Shown: positions 1 through 5,860, numbered from the stretch's first letter. The stretch: DNA of 7,393 nucleotides from Nanobdellota archaeon (GCA_018812465.1 JAHJCS010000069.1:1-7393), one strand, 5' to 3'. Numbers and translations are program-made. Notes: generated by a model from the sequence alone, not told the origin.

Positions 1-2
1 GC

Positions 3-518
3 CTTATTCTTGGCACTAGTTTCCCTATTGTGGCTGTCGTATCAAACAGCATGGATCATGATGGAATGGGTTTTGACACCTGGTGGGATGCTAAGCATGT
101 ATGGTACGAGGAGAACAACATAACTCAGGATCAGTTCCATGAGTTTGACTTCAGGAATGGGTTCAATAAAGGTGATATAATGGTGCTTCTTGGAGTGAAC
201 GGTGTTGATACTGGCGATGTTGTGGTATTCTGGGGAGGCAAGAAAGAGCCCATAATCCATAGGGTTGTGTCTAAATGGGATTCTGACAGCAGCCTTCATT
301 TCCAGACCAAAGGAGACAGGAATTCAAGACCTATAGAAGCATACACCAACTCAGCAGGAGCCATAGTGCAGAAAGGCACTCCAGGAGCAATCAAGGTGCT
401 TGATGAGACTGACATCAGCAGGGATGATCTTGTCGGCAAGGCAGTATTTAGGATACCTTATCTAGGATATATCAAGATATGGTTCATTGATCTTTTGATG
501 TTTTTACGAATAGTATAA
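3..518 (+). CDS. Signal peptidase I, archaeal/ER type (S26B), 5' end cut by window
   Basis: Membrane-bound serine protease that removes signal peptides from exported proteins on the outer face of the cytoplasmic membrane. The reading frame is open to the window edge, and the residues before the first in-frame GTG (position 30) already belong to the family's first conserved block, so the true start and the N-terminal membrane anchor lie outside the window. Seen: the nucleophile block SNSM with catalytic Ser at 48-50; a roughly 40-residue Trp/Tyr-rich insertion; GDI and GDVVVFW strands; HRVV with the His at 258-260, which replaces the bacterial Lys and marks the archaeal/ER type; and TKGDRN with its Asp at 315-317. 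The last 20 or so residues are hydrophobic and may form a C-terminal membrane segment. The insertion after SNSM is, as far as I recall, typical of DPANN homologues. It is the first visible gene of the plus-strand cluster, 11 bp before TFS. Confidence 0.9.
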   Translation, partial: LILGTSFPIVAVVSNSMDHDGMGFDTWWDAKHVWYEENNITQDQFHEFDFRNGFNKGDIMVLLGVNGVDTGDVVVFWGGKKEPIIHRVVSKWDSDSSLHFQTKGDRNSRPIEAYTNSAGAIVQKGTPGAIKVLDETDISRDDLVGKAVFRIPYLGYIKIWFIDLLMFLRIV

Positions 519-525
519 GGAGGGG
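517..525 (+). promoter_or_regulatory. Strong Shine-Dalgarno site of TFS
   Basis: The sequence AAGGAGGGG overlaps the stop codon of the signal peptidase gene and ends 4 bp before the TFS ATG at 530. It is a near-perfect match to the anti-SD of 16S rRNA, fixes the TFS start and suggests translation from a polycistronic message. Confidence 0.8.
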
Positions 526-529
526 TAAC

Positions 530-850
530 ATGAACTTTTGTCCAAAGTGCGGCGGGATATTGATCCCAAAGAAGGAAGGAAACAAGAAGTGGTTCGCATG
601 CACATGCGGATATAAGACCAAAGACATAAAGGAAGCAAAGCTCACAGAGCAGGTAGAGGGAGCCAAAGAGATTGAAGTCATAGAGAATTCAGAGGCTCAG
701 CAGACACTTCCTGAAGTGGAAGCAGAGTGCCCCAAATGCCATTATGGCAAAGCATTCTTCTGGCTTGTGCAGACAAGAGCAGGAGATGAGCCTGAGACAA
801 GATTCTTCAGGTGCACAAAATGCAAACACACCTGGAGGGAATACCAATAG
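530..850 (+). CDS. tfs: Transcription factor S (TFS), archaeal transcript cleavage factor
   Basis: Archaeal relative of TFIIS and of RNA polymerase subunits RPB9/RPC11. It binds RNA polymerase and stimulates cleavage of backtracked RNA, rescuing stalled complexes. The 106-aa length matches the family. Two zinc ribbons are visible: the N-terminal one with C4-x2-C7 and C24-x-C26 (the second pair has one residue between the cysteines), and the C-terminal one with C67-x2-C70 and C95-x2-C98. The C-terminal ribbon carries the family signature QTRAGDEPETRFF, in which D86-E87 are the acidic pair that reaches into the polymerase active site and drives cleavage, so the protein should be active. An acidic linker (about residues 34-65) joins the ribbons. 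The start is set by a strong SD at 517-525. The stop codon abuts the ATG of the next gene with no spacer. Confidence 0.96.
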   Translation: MNFCPKCGGILIPKKEGNKKWFACTCGYKTKDIKEAKLTEQVEGAKEIEVIENSEAQQTLPEVEAECPKCHYGKAFFWLVQTRAGDEPETRFFRCTKCKHTWREYQ

Positions 851-1093
851 ATGGAAATGCCTCAGCAGAAAGATAACCTGATCAAGATAATAGTCAAGCC
901 AAACTCACCAAAGAGTGAGATAACCTCAATAGATGAGGTCAGGAATGCCCTGCGTGTCAACATAAAAGCCCCTCCTGACAAGGGCAAGGCGAACAGAGAG
1001 GTTATCAAGTTTTTCTCAAAGCTTTTGAAGAAGAAAGTAGAGATTGTATCTGGGATGAAGTCAAAGGAAAAATTAATAAAGATTCTGGATTGA
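851..1093 (+). CDS. DUF167 / YggU-family small protein
   Basis: Protein of 80 aa belonging to the widespread DUF167 (YggU/C15orf40) family, whose biochemical role is not established. The hallmark is clear: a strand with KIIVKPNSPKSEI, then APPDKGKANREVIKFF (about residues 40-55), then VEIVSGMKSKEKLIKI. This is the usual small alpha/beta fold with the family's PxxGKAN motif. The ATG at 851 follows the TFS stop codon directly; a second in-frame ATG at 857 is an alternative. A GGAGGG stretch inside the end of TFS (834-839) lies 11 bp before the first ATG and 17 bp before the second, favouring the first. Tight coupling to TFS implies co-transcription but does not reveal function. Confidence 0.92.
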   Translation: MEMPQQKDNLIKIIVKPNSPKSEITSIDEVRNALRVNIKAPPDKGKANREVIKFFSKLLKKKVEIVSGMKSKEKLIKILD

Positions 1094-1104
1094 ATCCTAC
1101 AAAA

Positions 1105-1109
1105 AGAGG
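1105..1109 (+). promoter_or_regulatory. Shine-Dalgarno site of HAD hydrolase gene
   Basis: GAGGT lies 10 bp before the ATG at 1120, in the 26-bp gap after the DUF167 gene. Its spacing favours the ATG at 1120 over the second in-frame ATG at 1126. Confidence 0.55.
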
Positions 1110-1119
1110 TTTCTGAGAT

Positions 1120-1881
1120 ATGTTTATGACTGGAACTCATGAAGAGGATGGTGTTGAACCTGCTGATAGCTCTTTTGATCTAGAGAAGCAGAGATTCAGG
1201 GGAGCCCTGCTTGATGTAGACAATACTCTGGTGGATTCTGAGAGGCTCCACTGTCTTGAGAACATCATAACCTTTGATAAGTATGGTGTCCAGATAACCC
1301 CTGAACTCCACATAAAATATTGGATAGCCGAGGGAGGGAGAGGCACAAGAGGGGTCATGGAGGACTTTGACATCGAGAGAAGATATGGTGTCAGTCTTCA
1401 GGAAGTCAGGCAGTTCAAGGATAATCTCTATTCAGAGAAGCTTGTGCACGAGGTCAAGCCAATGCCTGGAGTGCCTCTTTTCTTATATTACCTTTTTCAC
1501 ACAGGTTTTAATATGGCAGCAGTCACTACAAACTACAGGCAGAGTACCATAGCAGCTCTTAATGCAACAAGATTGGATCAGTATATACCTCCACAGCGGA
1601 TAATAGCAATAGAGGATGTCAATAATGCAAAACCTCATCCAGAGCCTTACCTCAAGGGAGCTGGTCTCTTAGGGTTGCACCCTTCTGAATGCTTTGCTCT
1701 TGAGGATACCCCTAAAGGTGCAAAGTCAGCCCTGGACGCCGGTGTAGGACTTGTTCTAGTATGCTCAAATGACTGGACAAAAGCACTCTTCACACCTGAA
1801 GTTGAGGGGCAGCTCAGATCAATGGGCAATTATCAGCGTGTAGAAACAGTCAACAAGATAGTAGAACGAGATATGATCTGA
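1120..1881 (+). CDS. HAD-superfamily hydrolase (phosphatase-like)
   Basis: Protein of 253 aa, likely a small-molecule phosphatase of HAD subfamily I (phosphoglycolate phosphatase/beta-phosphoglucomutase-like); the substrate cannot be read from sequence. Motif I is DVDNTLVDSE with nucleophile D32 and acid/base D34 (Asn replaces the usual Gly before Thr). The alpha-helical cap occupies about residues 40-115 and is followed by PMPGVPLFL. Motif II is AVTTN (Thr136/137), motif III is K171 in AKPHPEPY, and motif IV is E195-D196 in ALEDTPKGAKSAL, all in the right order. An acidic extension of about 28 residues precedes the first strand; there is no later in-frame ATG before motif I except codon 3, so the extension appears real. 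It is the last gene of the plus-strand cluster and ends 11 bp from the stop of a convergent gene. Confidence 0.9.
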   Translation: MFMTGTHEEDGVEPADSSFDLEKQRFRGALLDVDNTLVDSERLHCLENIITFDKYGVQITPELHIKYWIAEGGRGTRGVMEDFDIERRYGVSLQEVRQFKDNLYSEKLVHEVKPMPGVPLFLYYLFHTGFNMAAVTTNYRQSTIAALNATRLDQYIPPQRIIAIEDVNNAKPHPEPYLKGAGLLGLHPSECFALEDTPKGAKSALDAGVGLVLVCSNDWTKALFTPEVEGQLRSMGNYQRVETVNKIVERDMI

Positions 1882-1892
1882 GAATAAACAAA

Positions 1893-2450
1893 TCACTTCT
1901 TTATCTTCTTAAGAATCTTATCCACATTGTTATGCAGTTCTTCTATAGTTCCATCATTGCTTATGACAAAATCAGCCATATCCATGGTCTTCTTTATCTG
2001 CTGGTGAACATCTCCATCACCATTATACTCTCTTTCATCAAAGAACTTGAACTTCTCAAAGTTGACTGCATCAGTAGCTCCTCCTCTTTTTGATGTCCTC
2101 TTGAATCTGGTCTCCTGATCAGCATCGACTGCTATGAGGAAGAAATCTTTATGCTTCCTGAACTCCTCGATCTCCCATGGCTGCCTTATGCCTCCTACAG
2201 CAGCATTCTTTATCCCTTTCTCATTTATCTCTTCAAGTATCTTATTTGCGAATATTGGGCTGTTGCCATATTCTTTTCTCAGTTGATCGCCGCAGGTTTC
2301 AAGGCTTGTCCTGTCCATTGCAAAGCCCCTCATGTCAGCTTCTTCCCTTATAAGAGTAGAGAATGAGAACCTGGCAAACCCCCTGTTCACAAGGTAATCT
2401 AGCACAGTATCCTTACCAGCACCTATTGTTCCTGTCACCCCTATTATCAT
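1893..2450 (-). CDS. P-loop nucleotide/dephospho-CoA kinase-like protein
   Basis: Protein of 185 aa with the fold of small P-loop kinases (nucleoside monophosphate kinase, dephospho-CoA kinase). Seen: a Walker A loop GTIGAGKDT (residues 7-15) directly after the first strand; a substrate-side segment FSTLIREEADMRG (about 30-42); a strand with VGGIRQPWEIEEF (85-97) resembling the substrate region of dephospho-CoA kinase and phage-type deoxynucleotide kinases; an Arg/Lys-rich LID (RFKRTSKRGG, 115-124); and a C-terminal ADFVISNDGTIEEL segment (159-172), typical of these enzymes. The substrate is not determined. It is preceded on its strand by thyA and the 43-aa gene, so a deoxynucleotide kinase role is possible, but its own TATA box and a T-rich tract upstream suggest separate transcription. 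The start ATG fits a leaderless transcript. Confidence 0.85.
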   Translation of the reverse strand: MIIGVTGTIGAGKDTVLDYLVNRGFARFSFSTLIREEADMRGFAMDRTSLETCGDQLRKEYGNSPIFANKILEEINEKGIKNAAVGGIRQPWEIEEFRKHKDFFLIAVDADQETRFKRTSKRGGATDAVNFEKFKFFDEREYNGDGDVHQQIKKTMDMADFVISNDGTIEELHNNVDKILKKIKK

Positions 2451-2471
2451 AACAAAGAATTATCCCAATTC

Positions 2472-2480
2472 ATATAAAAA
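2472..2480 (-). promoter_or_regulatory. TATA box for leaderless kinase gene
   Basis: On the minus strand the sequence TTTTTATAT is centred at 2476, 26 bp upstream of the kinase ATG at 2450. This is the usual archaeal TATA-to-start-site distance, so transcription should begin at or next to the ATG. No SD-like sequence is present in the gap. Confidence 0.6.
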
Positions 2481-2510
2481 GTTGTTGCTCTAATACAGCT
2501 ATCCTCTAAG

Positions 2511-2540
2511 AATAACAAAAAATAAAGAAATAAAATCTAA
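2511..2540 (-). terminator. T-rich terminator-like tract after the 43-aa gene
   Basis: Read on the minus strand, this stretch is a run of thymines broken by single other bases (ATTTTATTTCTTTATTTTTT and onward), starting about 23 bp after the small gene's stop codon. Archaeal RNA polymerase ends at such tracts without needing a hairpin. It separates the thyA unit from the kinase promoter at 2472-2480. Confidence 0.5.
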
Positions 2541-2562
2541 TTGAAAGGGGCAACTATCGCTC

Positions 2563-2694
2563 TTATTCCTCTTCGCAGTCACCAAAGAACTTTCCTAAGT
2601 TCTGGCTTGTGCTTCTGGCTTTGTAGCTTATCTTACCGTTACCATTGCCTTTCATTGTCTGTGTTGGTCCTTTGCCTCTTTTTTTTATTGCCAT
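2563..2694 (-). CDS. Small basic protein of 43 aa, unknown function
   Basis: A short reading frame with ATG at 2692-2694 and TAA at 2563-2565, starting 14 bp after the thyA stop codon on the same strand. The product begins MAIKKRGKGPTQ, continues with a Gly/Asn/Lys-rich stretch (about 15-21), then a Ser/Thr/Lys/Arg segment, and ends in FFGDCEEE. It is basic at the N-terminus and acidic at the C-terminus, with no membrane segment and a single Cys, so no zinc site. I do not recognise the family. Support for it being real: it fills the gap between thyA and a T-rich terminator-like tract, has a proper ATG, and shows a composition far from that of random AT-rich translation. Upstream there is only a weak GAGAT as possible SD. 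A nucleic-acid-binding role would fit the charge but is a guess. Confidence 0.6.
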   Translation of the reverse strand: MAIKKRGKGPTQTMKGNGNGKISYKARSTSQNLGKFFGDCEEE

Positions 2695-2708
2695 TTTAAT
2701 ATGATCTC

Positions 2709-4385
2709 TTATTTTACCTTCAATTCCTTGTCCTGTTCATATTTCAGCTTATTAATCAGCGCAATCTCTGCCTTTGCAAGCTCCTCTCCAATGTAGATGC
2801 TGTGTCCTGTTGGTATCATGTTTGAGTGTGATATCTTCTCCCTGAGGTCTTTTGCATTCTCTCCATCCCACATATCAATCACTTTATGGGTCTTGGGATC
2901 AAGATGGCTCACAACAATCTTTCCTTCTTTGACCTCAATTAAGAAGTTTCCTTTTGGATCACTGTATACTGCTTCGTATTTCCTGTACTTCTTGAGCATA
3001 TCCTCAATCTGTTTGTAATAATGCTTGTATATCTGCGCAGAGCTTGATATTATTGTTAGTATGCCTGGTTCAGCTTTGATTCCATCAGCAATATACTTTT
3101 GTATTGCTGCGCAGCCATATGCATTCTCAGGCCAGCCCTGGGCCATGTCATGGCTCCTGAAATATATTGTGAGATTCAGCCTGTCATCAACAACCATTGC
3201 CTGGATCTGGGTCAGGCATGGAGAGCTTTTGTGCTTTTTCATAAGCTCATCAGCAACATGCCATGTCATGCCTATGCATGCTTTTGAATATTGATCTCTT
3301 TTGAGGACTTCTATTATGCCCTGTACCTGGTCTATCTCACATGTCTCTCCTTTGTACACCACATCAGCATTAATATGGGGTCCCTGGCCGAACTCAAAAT
3401 CCTTATACTGTGTTGTTGTGAGAAGATTCTTTATTGCTTTTGCATCAGGATAATAATATGCTCTCAGCTTGTTGCCATAGGTGTAGGCTTTTCCTTCAGG
3501 AAGCTTTGGAGAGAGTATCTCTGTCTGGTATGCCTTTATCTTTTCTGGTGTGAGAGGCACAAGGAATGGGTTGATTGAAAGGTCCATGTTCTGAGGGTCA
3601 TGTATTACAGCAACAAGATTGTTCACTTCTTTGACCCACCTATCGGTGTTGGCATTCATGAGATTCTTCTTGCCATACTTGTAGATATAATGCATTATCT
3701 CGATCCATGTTTTGGGTATAGTGGTAGAACTGACAATTATCGGACCTCCTTCATGAGGGAATGACTCAGAAGCCTCTTCATAATCAAATGTCTTAGGCTC
3801 ATCAAGGAAAGGAGGCTTTGATTCAAGCGATGCCATGAGCTTGTTTGCTTCCTCTATCTTCTTCTCTATATCATAATCAGGATATTTTCTGTTTAAGTCT
3901 ATGAGCTGAACATTATTCTTGAGCTTCTCAATCATCTCTGTTGGTATATGCTTGTCAAAATGAACTGCTCCCTCAAATCCAGGTATTTGCCTGTTCTCAT
4001 CTATTCCTTTCTCAAAGAAAGCCCTAAGAGCATTTGCGCTTGTTTTCTCTGTCTTTGTGTCAGCACCATCTTTTGAGGCATACTCCTCTCCCAATATTAT
4101 TATATATCTTATGCATGGATTGCCAAGAATGTTCCTTATCATGCCATTCAGGCCTGCAGGAGTGTAGAAATTGGTCGCAATAGCAAGATTCTTCTTATCA
4201 AGCTTCGGAAGCACAGAATCCCTCATTGTCCACAAGAATGTTACAGCAACATTAGCAGGCCTGAGCTCTCCTTCCTTGCCGCAGAAGTATGATACTCTGT
4301 CTTTGACAGCAACAGGCCAGCCTTTCTGGTTGTCTGAGCCAACCTGTTCTTTTATAAGCTTTAGAATTTTTCCTTCATCACCCAT
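2709..4385 (-). CDS. thyA: Thymidylate synthase with MtrA-like N-domain and DUF4346-like C-domain
   Basis: Protein of 558 aa. By family it should methylate dUMP to dTMP with a methylene-pterin as carbon donor. Residues about 22-164 resemble MtrA (GWPV, NPCIRYIIILGEE, GIDENRQIPG, HIPTEMIEKL). After a charged linker, a ThyA core covers about 213-465: YTYGNKLRAYY (301-311), the segment before the nucleophile, C390 in SSPCLTQIQ, R410-S411-H-D413, and N421 in GWPENAYG. Residues about 475-552 match DUF4346 (DPKGNFLIEV, then GHSIYIGEELAKAEIAL and YEQD). Odd points: K368-A369 stands where canonical enzymes have Arg-Arg, and Q451 where they have the conserved His. The start chosen is the ATG at 4385; an upstream TTG at 4436 would add 17 residues but would put the likely TATA box inside the gene. 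Known homologues with this layout exist in archaea; I know of no functional study. Confidence 0.88.
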   Translation of the reverse strand: MGDEGKILKLIKEQVGSDNQKGWPVAVKDRVSYFCGKEGELRPANVAVTFLWTMRDSVLPKLDKKNLAIATNFYTPAGLNGMIRNILGNPCIRYIIILGEEYASKDGADTKTEKTSANALRAFFEKGIDENRQIPGFEGAVHFDKHIPTEMIEKLKNNVQLIDLNRKYPDYDIEKKIEEANKLMASLESKPPFLDEPKTFDYEEASESFPHEGGPIIVSSTTIPKTWIEIMHYIYKYGKKNLMNANTDRWVKEVNNLVAVIHDPQNMDLSINPFLVPLTPEKIKAYQTEILSPKLPEGKAYTYGNKLRAYYYPDAKAIKNLLTTTQYKDFEFGQGPHINADVVYKGETCEIDQVQGIIEVLKRDQYSKACIGMTWHVADELMKKHKSSPCLTQIQAMVVDDRLNLTIYFRSHDMAQGWPENAYGCAAIQKYIADGIKAEPGILTIISSSAQIYKHYYKQIEDMLKKYRKYEAVYSDPKGNFLIEVKEGKIVVSHLDPKTHKVIDMWDGENAKDLREKISHSNMIPTGHSIYIGEELAKAEIALINKLKYEQDKELKVK

Positions 4386-4420
4386 CTTTAACACTTCAGG
4401 AAAAAGTAATACTACATCAT

Positions 4421-4430
4421 TTTTAAATAA
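4421..4430 (-). promoter_or_regulatory. Probable TATA box of thyA
   Basis: TTATTTAAAA on the minus strand, about 40 bp upstream of the chosen ATG at 4385. Transcription would start near 4400, leaving a leader of about 14 nt with only a weak SD-like GAAGTG. It favours the ATG at 4385 over the upstream TTG. Confidence 0.4.
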
Positions 4431-4451
4431 TATCAATCTTTAGAATATATT

Positions 4452-4487
4452 ATTGAATATAGTGATTGAATTGTGTTATCACTCAAT
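4452..4487. repeat. Inverted repeat between thyA and the upstream 168-aa gene
   Basis: AGTGAT (4461-4466) and ATCACT (4478-4483) form a perfect 6-bp inverted repeat with an 11-nt spacer. Outer ATTGA (4452-4456) and TCAAT (4483-4487) extend it imperfectly. It lies just upstream of the thyA promoter and just downstream of the 168-aa gene, so it could be an operator or an RNA hairpin at the end of the preceding message. No poly-T run follows directly. Confidence 0.35.
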
Positions 4488-4508
4488 GGTTTTATGATCT
4501 TTATGTTA

Positions 4509-5015
4509 CTATTTACCTGAGAATTGTATTATAGAGACAAGCTGCTCATCCAATATATCTCCATTATCAGCTTTGACCTTCACATTCAGGGTCTTGAAGC
4601 TGTGTGTGACATGAGTGACATTGAACACTGTGCCATGACTTGCAAGGTTCTGGAGTATCACTATTATCTCAACAGGTTTCTCTGAAGGATATTTGGTTCT
4701 CTGGATGTCCTCAACAATCGCAATAGCTTCCTTGAAATCAAGGCTTACATCCTTCATGCTCACTTCTTTTACTTCCATTCCTTCTGGCTTGAAAGGCTTC
4801 TCTGTAGTGCCTAATGTGACATTTTTGTCTACATCAAATGAGGTTATAAGATCTTTTTTAGAATCATAATATCCTATCTGGCACTGCTCTTTCTTGCCGA
4901 ACAGGAAGAATACATGGCAAAGATAAGCTTTAGGATTATTCTTCACCCAGTCCTTGAATACTTTGCTCTCTTTAAGCTGAGAAAGGACGTTCTTTGCTGA
5001 TATTATATCTGGCAT
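4509..5015 (-). CDS. Conserved-looking 168-aa protein, possibly PepSY/cystatin-like fold
   Basis: I do not recognise a named family. The start is the ATG at 5015, which fits a leaderless transcript; a TTG three codons upstream is also in frame. Pattern seen: an N-terminal helix (AKNVLSQLKESKVFKDWV, 7-24), strands around YLCHVFFLF (31-39) and QCQIGYYDSKKDLITSFDV (44-62), a Pro/Lys-rich turn, a second helix (DFKEAIAIVEDIQRT, 93-107), then strands VEIIVILQN (115-123), FNVTHVTHSFKTLNVKVKA (131-149) and NGDILDEQLVSII (151-163). The helix-then-strands unit ending in 'FKTLNVKVKADNGDIL' resembles PepSY-type repeats, where a strand ends in a D-x-x-G-x-I turn, and may occur twice. No signal peptide or membrane segment is visible, so it is probably cytosolic. 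It sits between an unknown gene and thyA. Confidence 0.75.
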   Translation of the reverse strand: MPDIISAKNVLSQLKESKVFKDWVKNNPKAYLCHVFFLFGKKEQCQIGYYDSKKDLITSFDVDKNVTLGTTEKPFKPEGMEVKEVSMKDVSLDFKEAIAIVEDIQRTKYPSEKPVEIIVILQNLASHGTVFNVTHVTHSFKTLNVKVKADNGDILDEQLVSIIQFSGK

Positions 5016-5035
5016 GGCACACAAGAAACATGAGG

Positions 5036-5044
5036 TTTTTATAA
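5036..5044 (-). promoter_or_regulatory. TATA box for leaderless 168-aa gene
   Basis: TTATAAAAA on the minus strand, centred at 5040, is 25 bp upstream of the ATG at 5015. It lies in the 42-bp gap after the 251-aa gene, giving the 168-aa gene its own leaderless promoter and supporting that ATG as the start. Confidence 0.6.
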
Positions 5045-5057
5045 GTTTTGCGGTGTA

Positions 5058-5813
5058 TCAGCTTCTATAATCCCCTTTTGCGAGCACTTCTACTCCTCTC
5101 TTAAGATCCTTTCCTGTCACAAACTCAACTCTTGGATGTTTTGAGTATATCTTCCTTAGCTGTTTCATCAACGGGCTCTCAATCAGTAGCATCCTGAAAT
5201 GATCATCTGTGTTCATGCCTGGATTAGGTTCTGTCTCAAAGATGTAGATTTTGGTCTGATATCCATATTCATCCAGTGTATGTATCAACCCTGGAAGCAA
5301 TTGCACTAATGAAGTGTCAACTGCTTTTGCTACTGACATCATAGGTCTTCTCTGGTTCTGGGGAATAGAAAGATAATCTGGTCTTGGATCATAAAGTTTG
5401 AAGAAAGCAATAGCTCCGGGATGGAACCTGTCTAGGCTATTGACAAAACCAAAATTATTCAGCAGGATAAGGTTCAGGCCATACTCTTTTGTCTTCTCCT
5501 GTATTATGCTTGAATGAGCAATCATCTTCCTGACCAATCCGCTTGCCTGGACTGGATCAGGCACAAGATTAGGTATCAGATACTGCAGTTCTGCAGGAGG
5601 CACTGCAAGATAATTGTCAAATCTTCTTGCAAGAACAAGGGACACGCTGTCAGGCTTGATAGCATCAGGTCCAAAGTCACTGCTGTCATAAGCACACTCT
5701 GCATCACTTATGCCATCCTCTTCTGAAAGCATTATAGGCTCTGGGATTATTATCCTATCATCAGGCAGAATTATAGAATTTCCTTCTGTTGCAATGCCTT
5801 CCAGCCCAGCCAT
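5058..5813 (-). CDS. Hypothetical 251-aa soluble protein
   Basis: I do not recognise the family. The first 60 residues are acidic (clusters at SEEDG, 30-34, and YDSSDFGPD, 42-50). The rest looks like a mixed alpha/beta protein: a strand VSLVLARRF (57-65), a helix around SGLVRKMIAHSSIIQEKTKEYG (91-112), strands NLILLNNFGFV (114-124) and AIAFFKLYD (134-142), a Pro-rich turn with RPDYLSIPQNQRRP, a helix with SLVQLLPGLIHTLDEYG (168-184), strands KIYIFETEP (188-196) and FRMLLIESP (206-214), and a C-terminal helix-strand with RVEFVTGKDL. The alternating pattern suggests a Rossmann-like fold, but no nucleotide loop is visible. It has one Cys and no membrane segment. The ATG at 5813 fits a leaderless transcript; the gene is divergent from endonuclease Q. 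Confidence 0.75.
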   Translation of the reverse strand: MAGLEGIATEGNSIILPDDRIIIPEPIMLSEEDGISDAECAYDSSDFGPDAIKPDSVSLVLARRFDNYLAVPPAELQYLIPNLVPDPVQASGLVRKMIAHSSIIQEKTKEYGLNLILLNNFGFVNSLDRFHPGAIAFFKLYDPRPDYLSIPQNQRRPMMSVAKAVDTSLVQLLPGLIHTLDEYGYQTKIYIFETEPNPGMNTDDHFRMLLIESPLMKQLRKIYSKHPRVEFVTGKDLKRGVEVLAKGDYRS

Positions 5814-5835
5814 GCAATACCTATACAGGGTATAT

Positions 5836-5843
5836 TATATATT
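5836..5843 (-). promoter_or_regulatory. TATA box for leaderless 251-aa gene
   Basis: Within an AT-only stretch (5831-5847), AATATATA on the minus strand lies about 26 bp upstream of the ATG at 5813, so the message should begin at the start codon. An AAAGGT element (5847-5852 on the opposite strand as ACCTTT) precedes it in the position of a purine-rich BRE. Confidence 0.6.
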
Positions 5844-5860
5844 TAAACCTTTGTAATTCC

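Noticed and set aside
42..299. Minus-strand 85-codon open frame within the signal peptidase gene
   Set aside because: Shadow of a gene with clear catalytic motifs on the plus strand; its own translation has no recognisable pattern.
3025..3578. Long plus-strand open frames opposite thyA (for example 3025-3294 and 3291-3578)
   Set aside because: They lie wholly inside thyA on the other strand, have Cys/Ile/Tyr-rich translations without any family motif, and the opposing frame carries clear ThyA motifs.
4386..4436. Upstream TTG start of thyA adding 17 hydrophobic residues
   Set aside because: The added part shows no match to the MtrA-like domain and would overlap the best TATA box; the ATG at 4385 is the simpler start, although not proven.
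4461..4483. Intrinsic bacterial-type terminator after the 168-aa gene
   Set aside because: The stem is only 6 bp, AT-rich, has an 11-nt loop and is not followed by a T run in the minus direction; I kept it only as an inverted repeat.
5016..5024. TTG start three codons before the ATG of the 168-aa gene
   Set aside because: The TATA box at 5036-5044 is spaced for a start at 5015, and TTG is a weak start codon.
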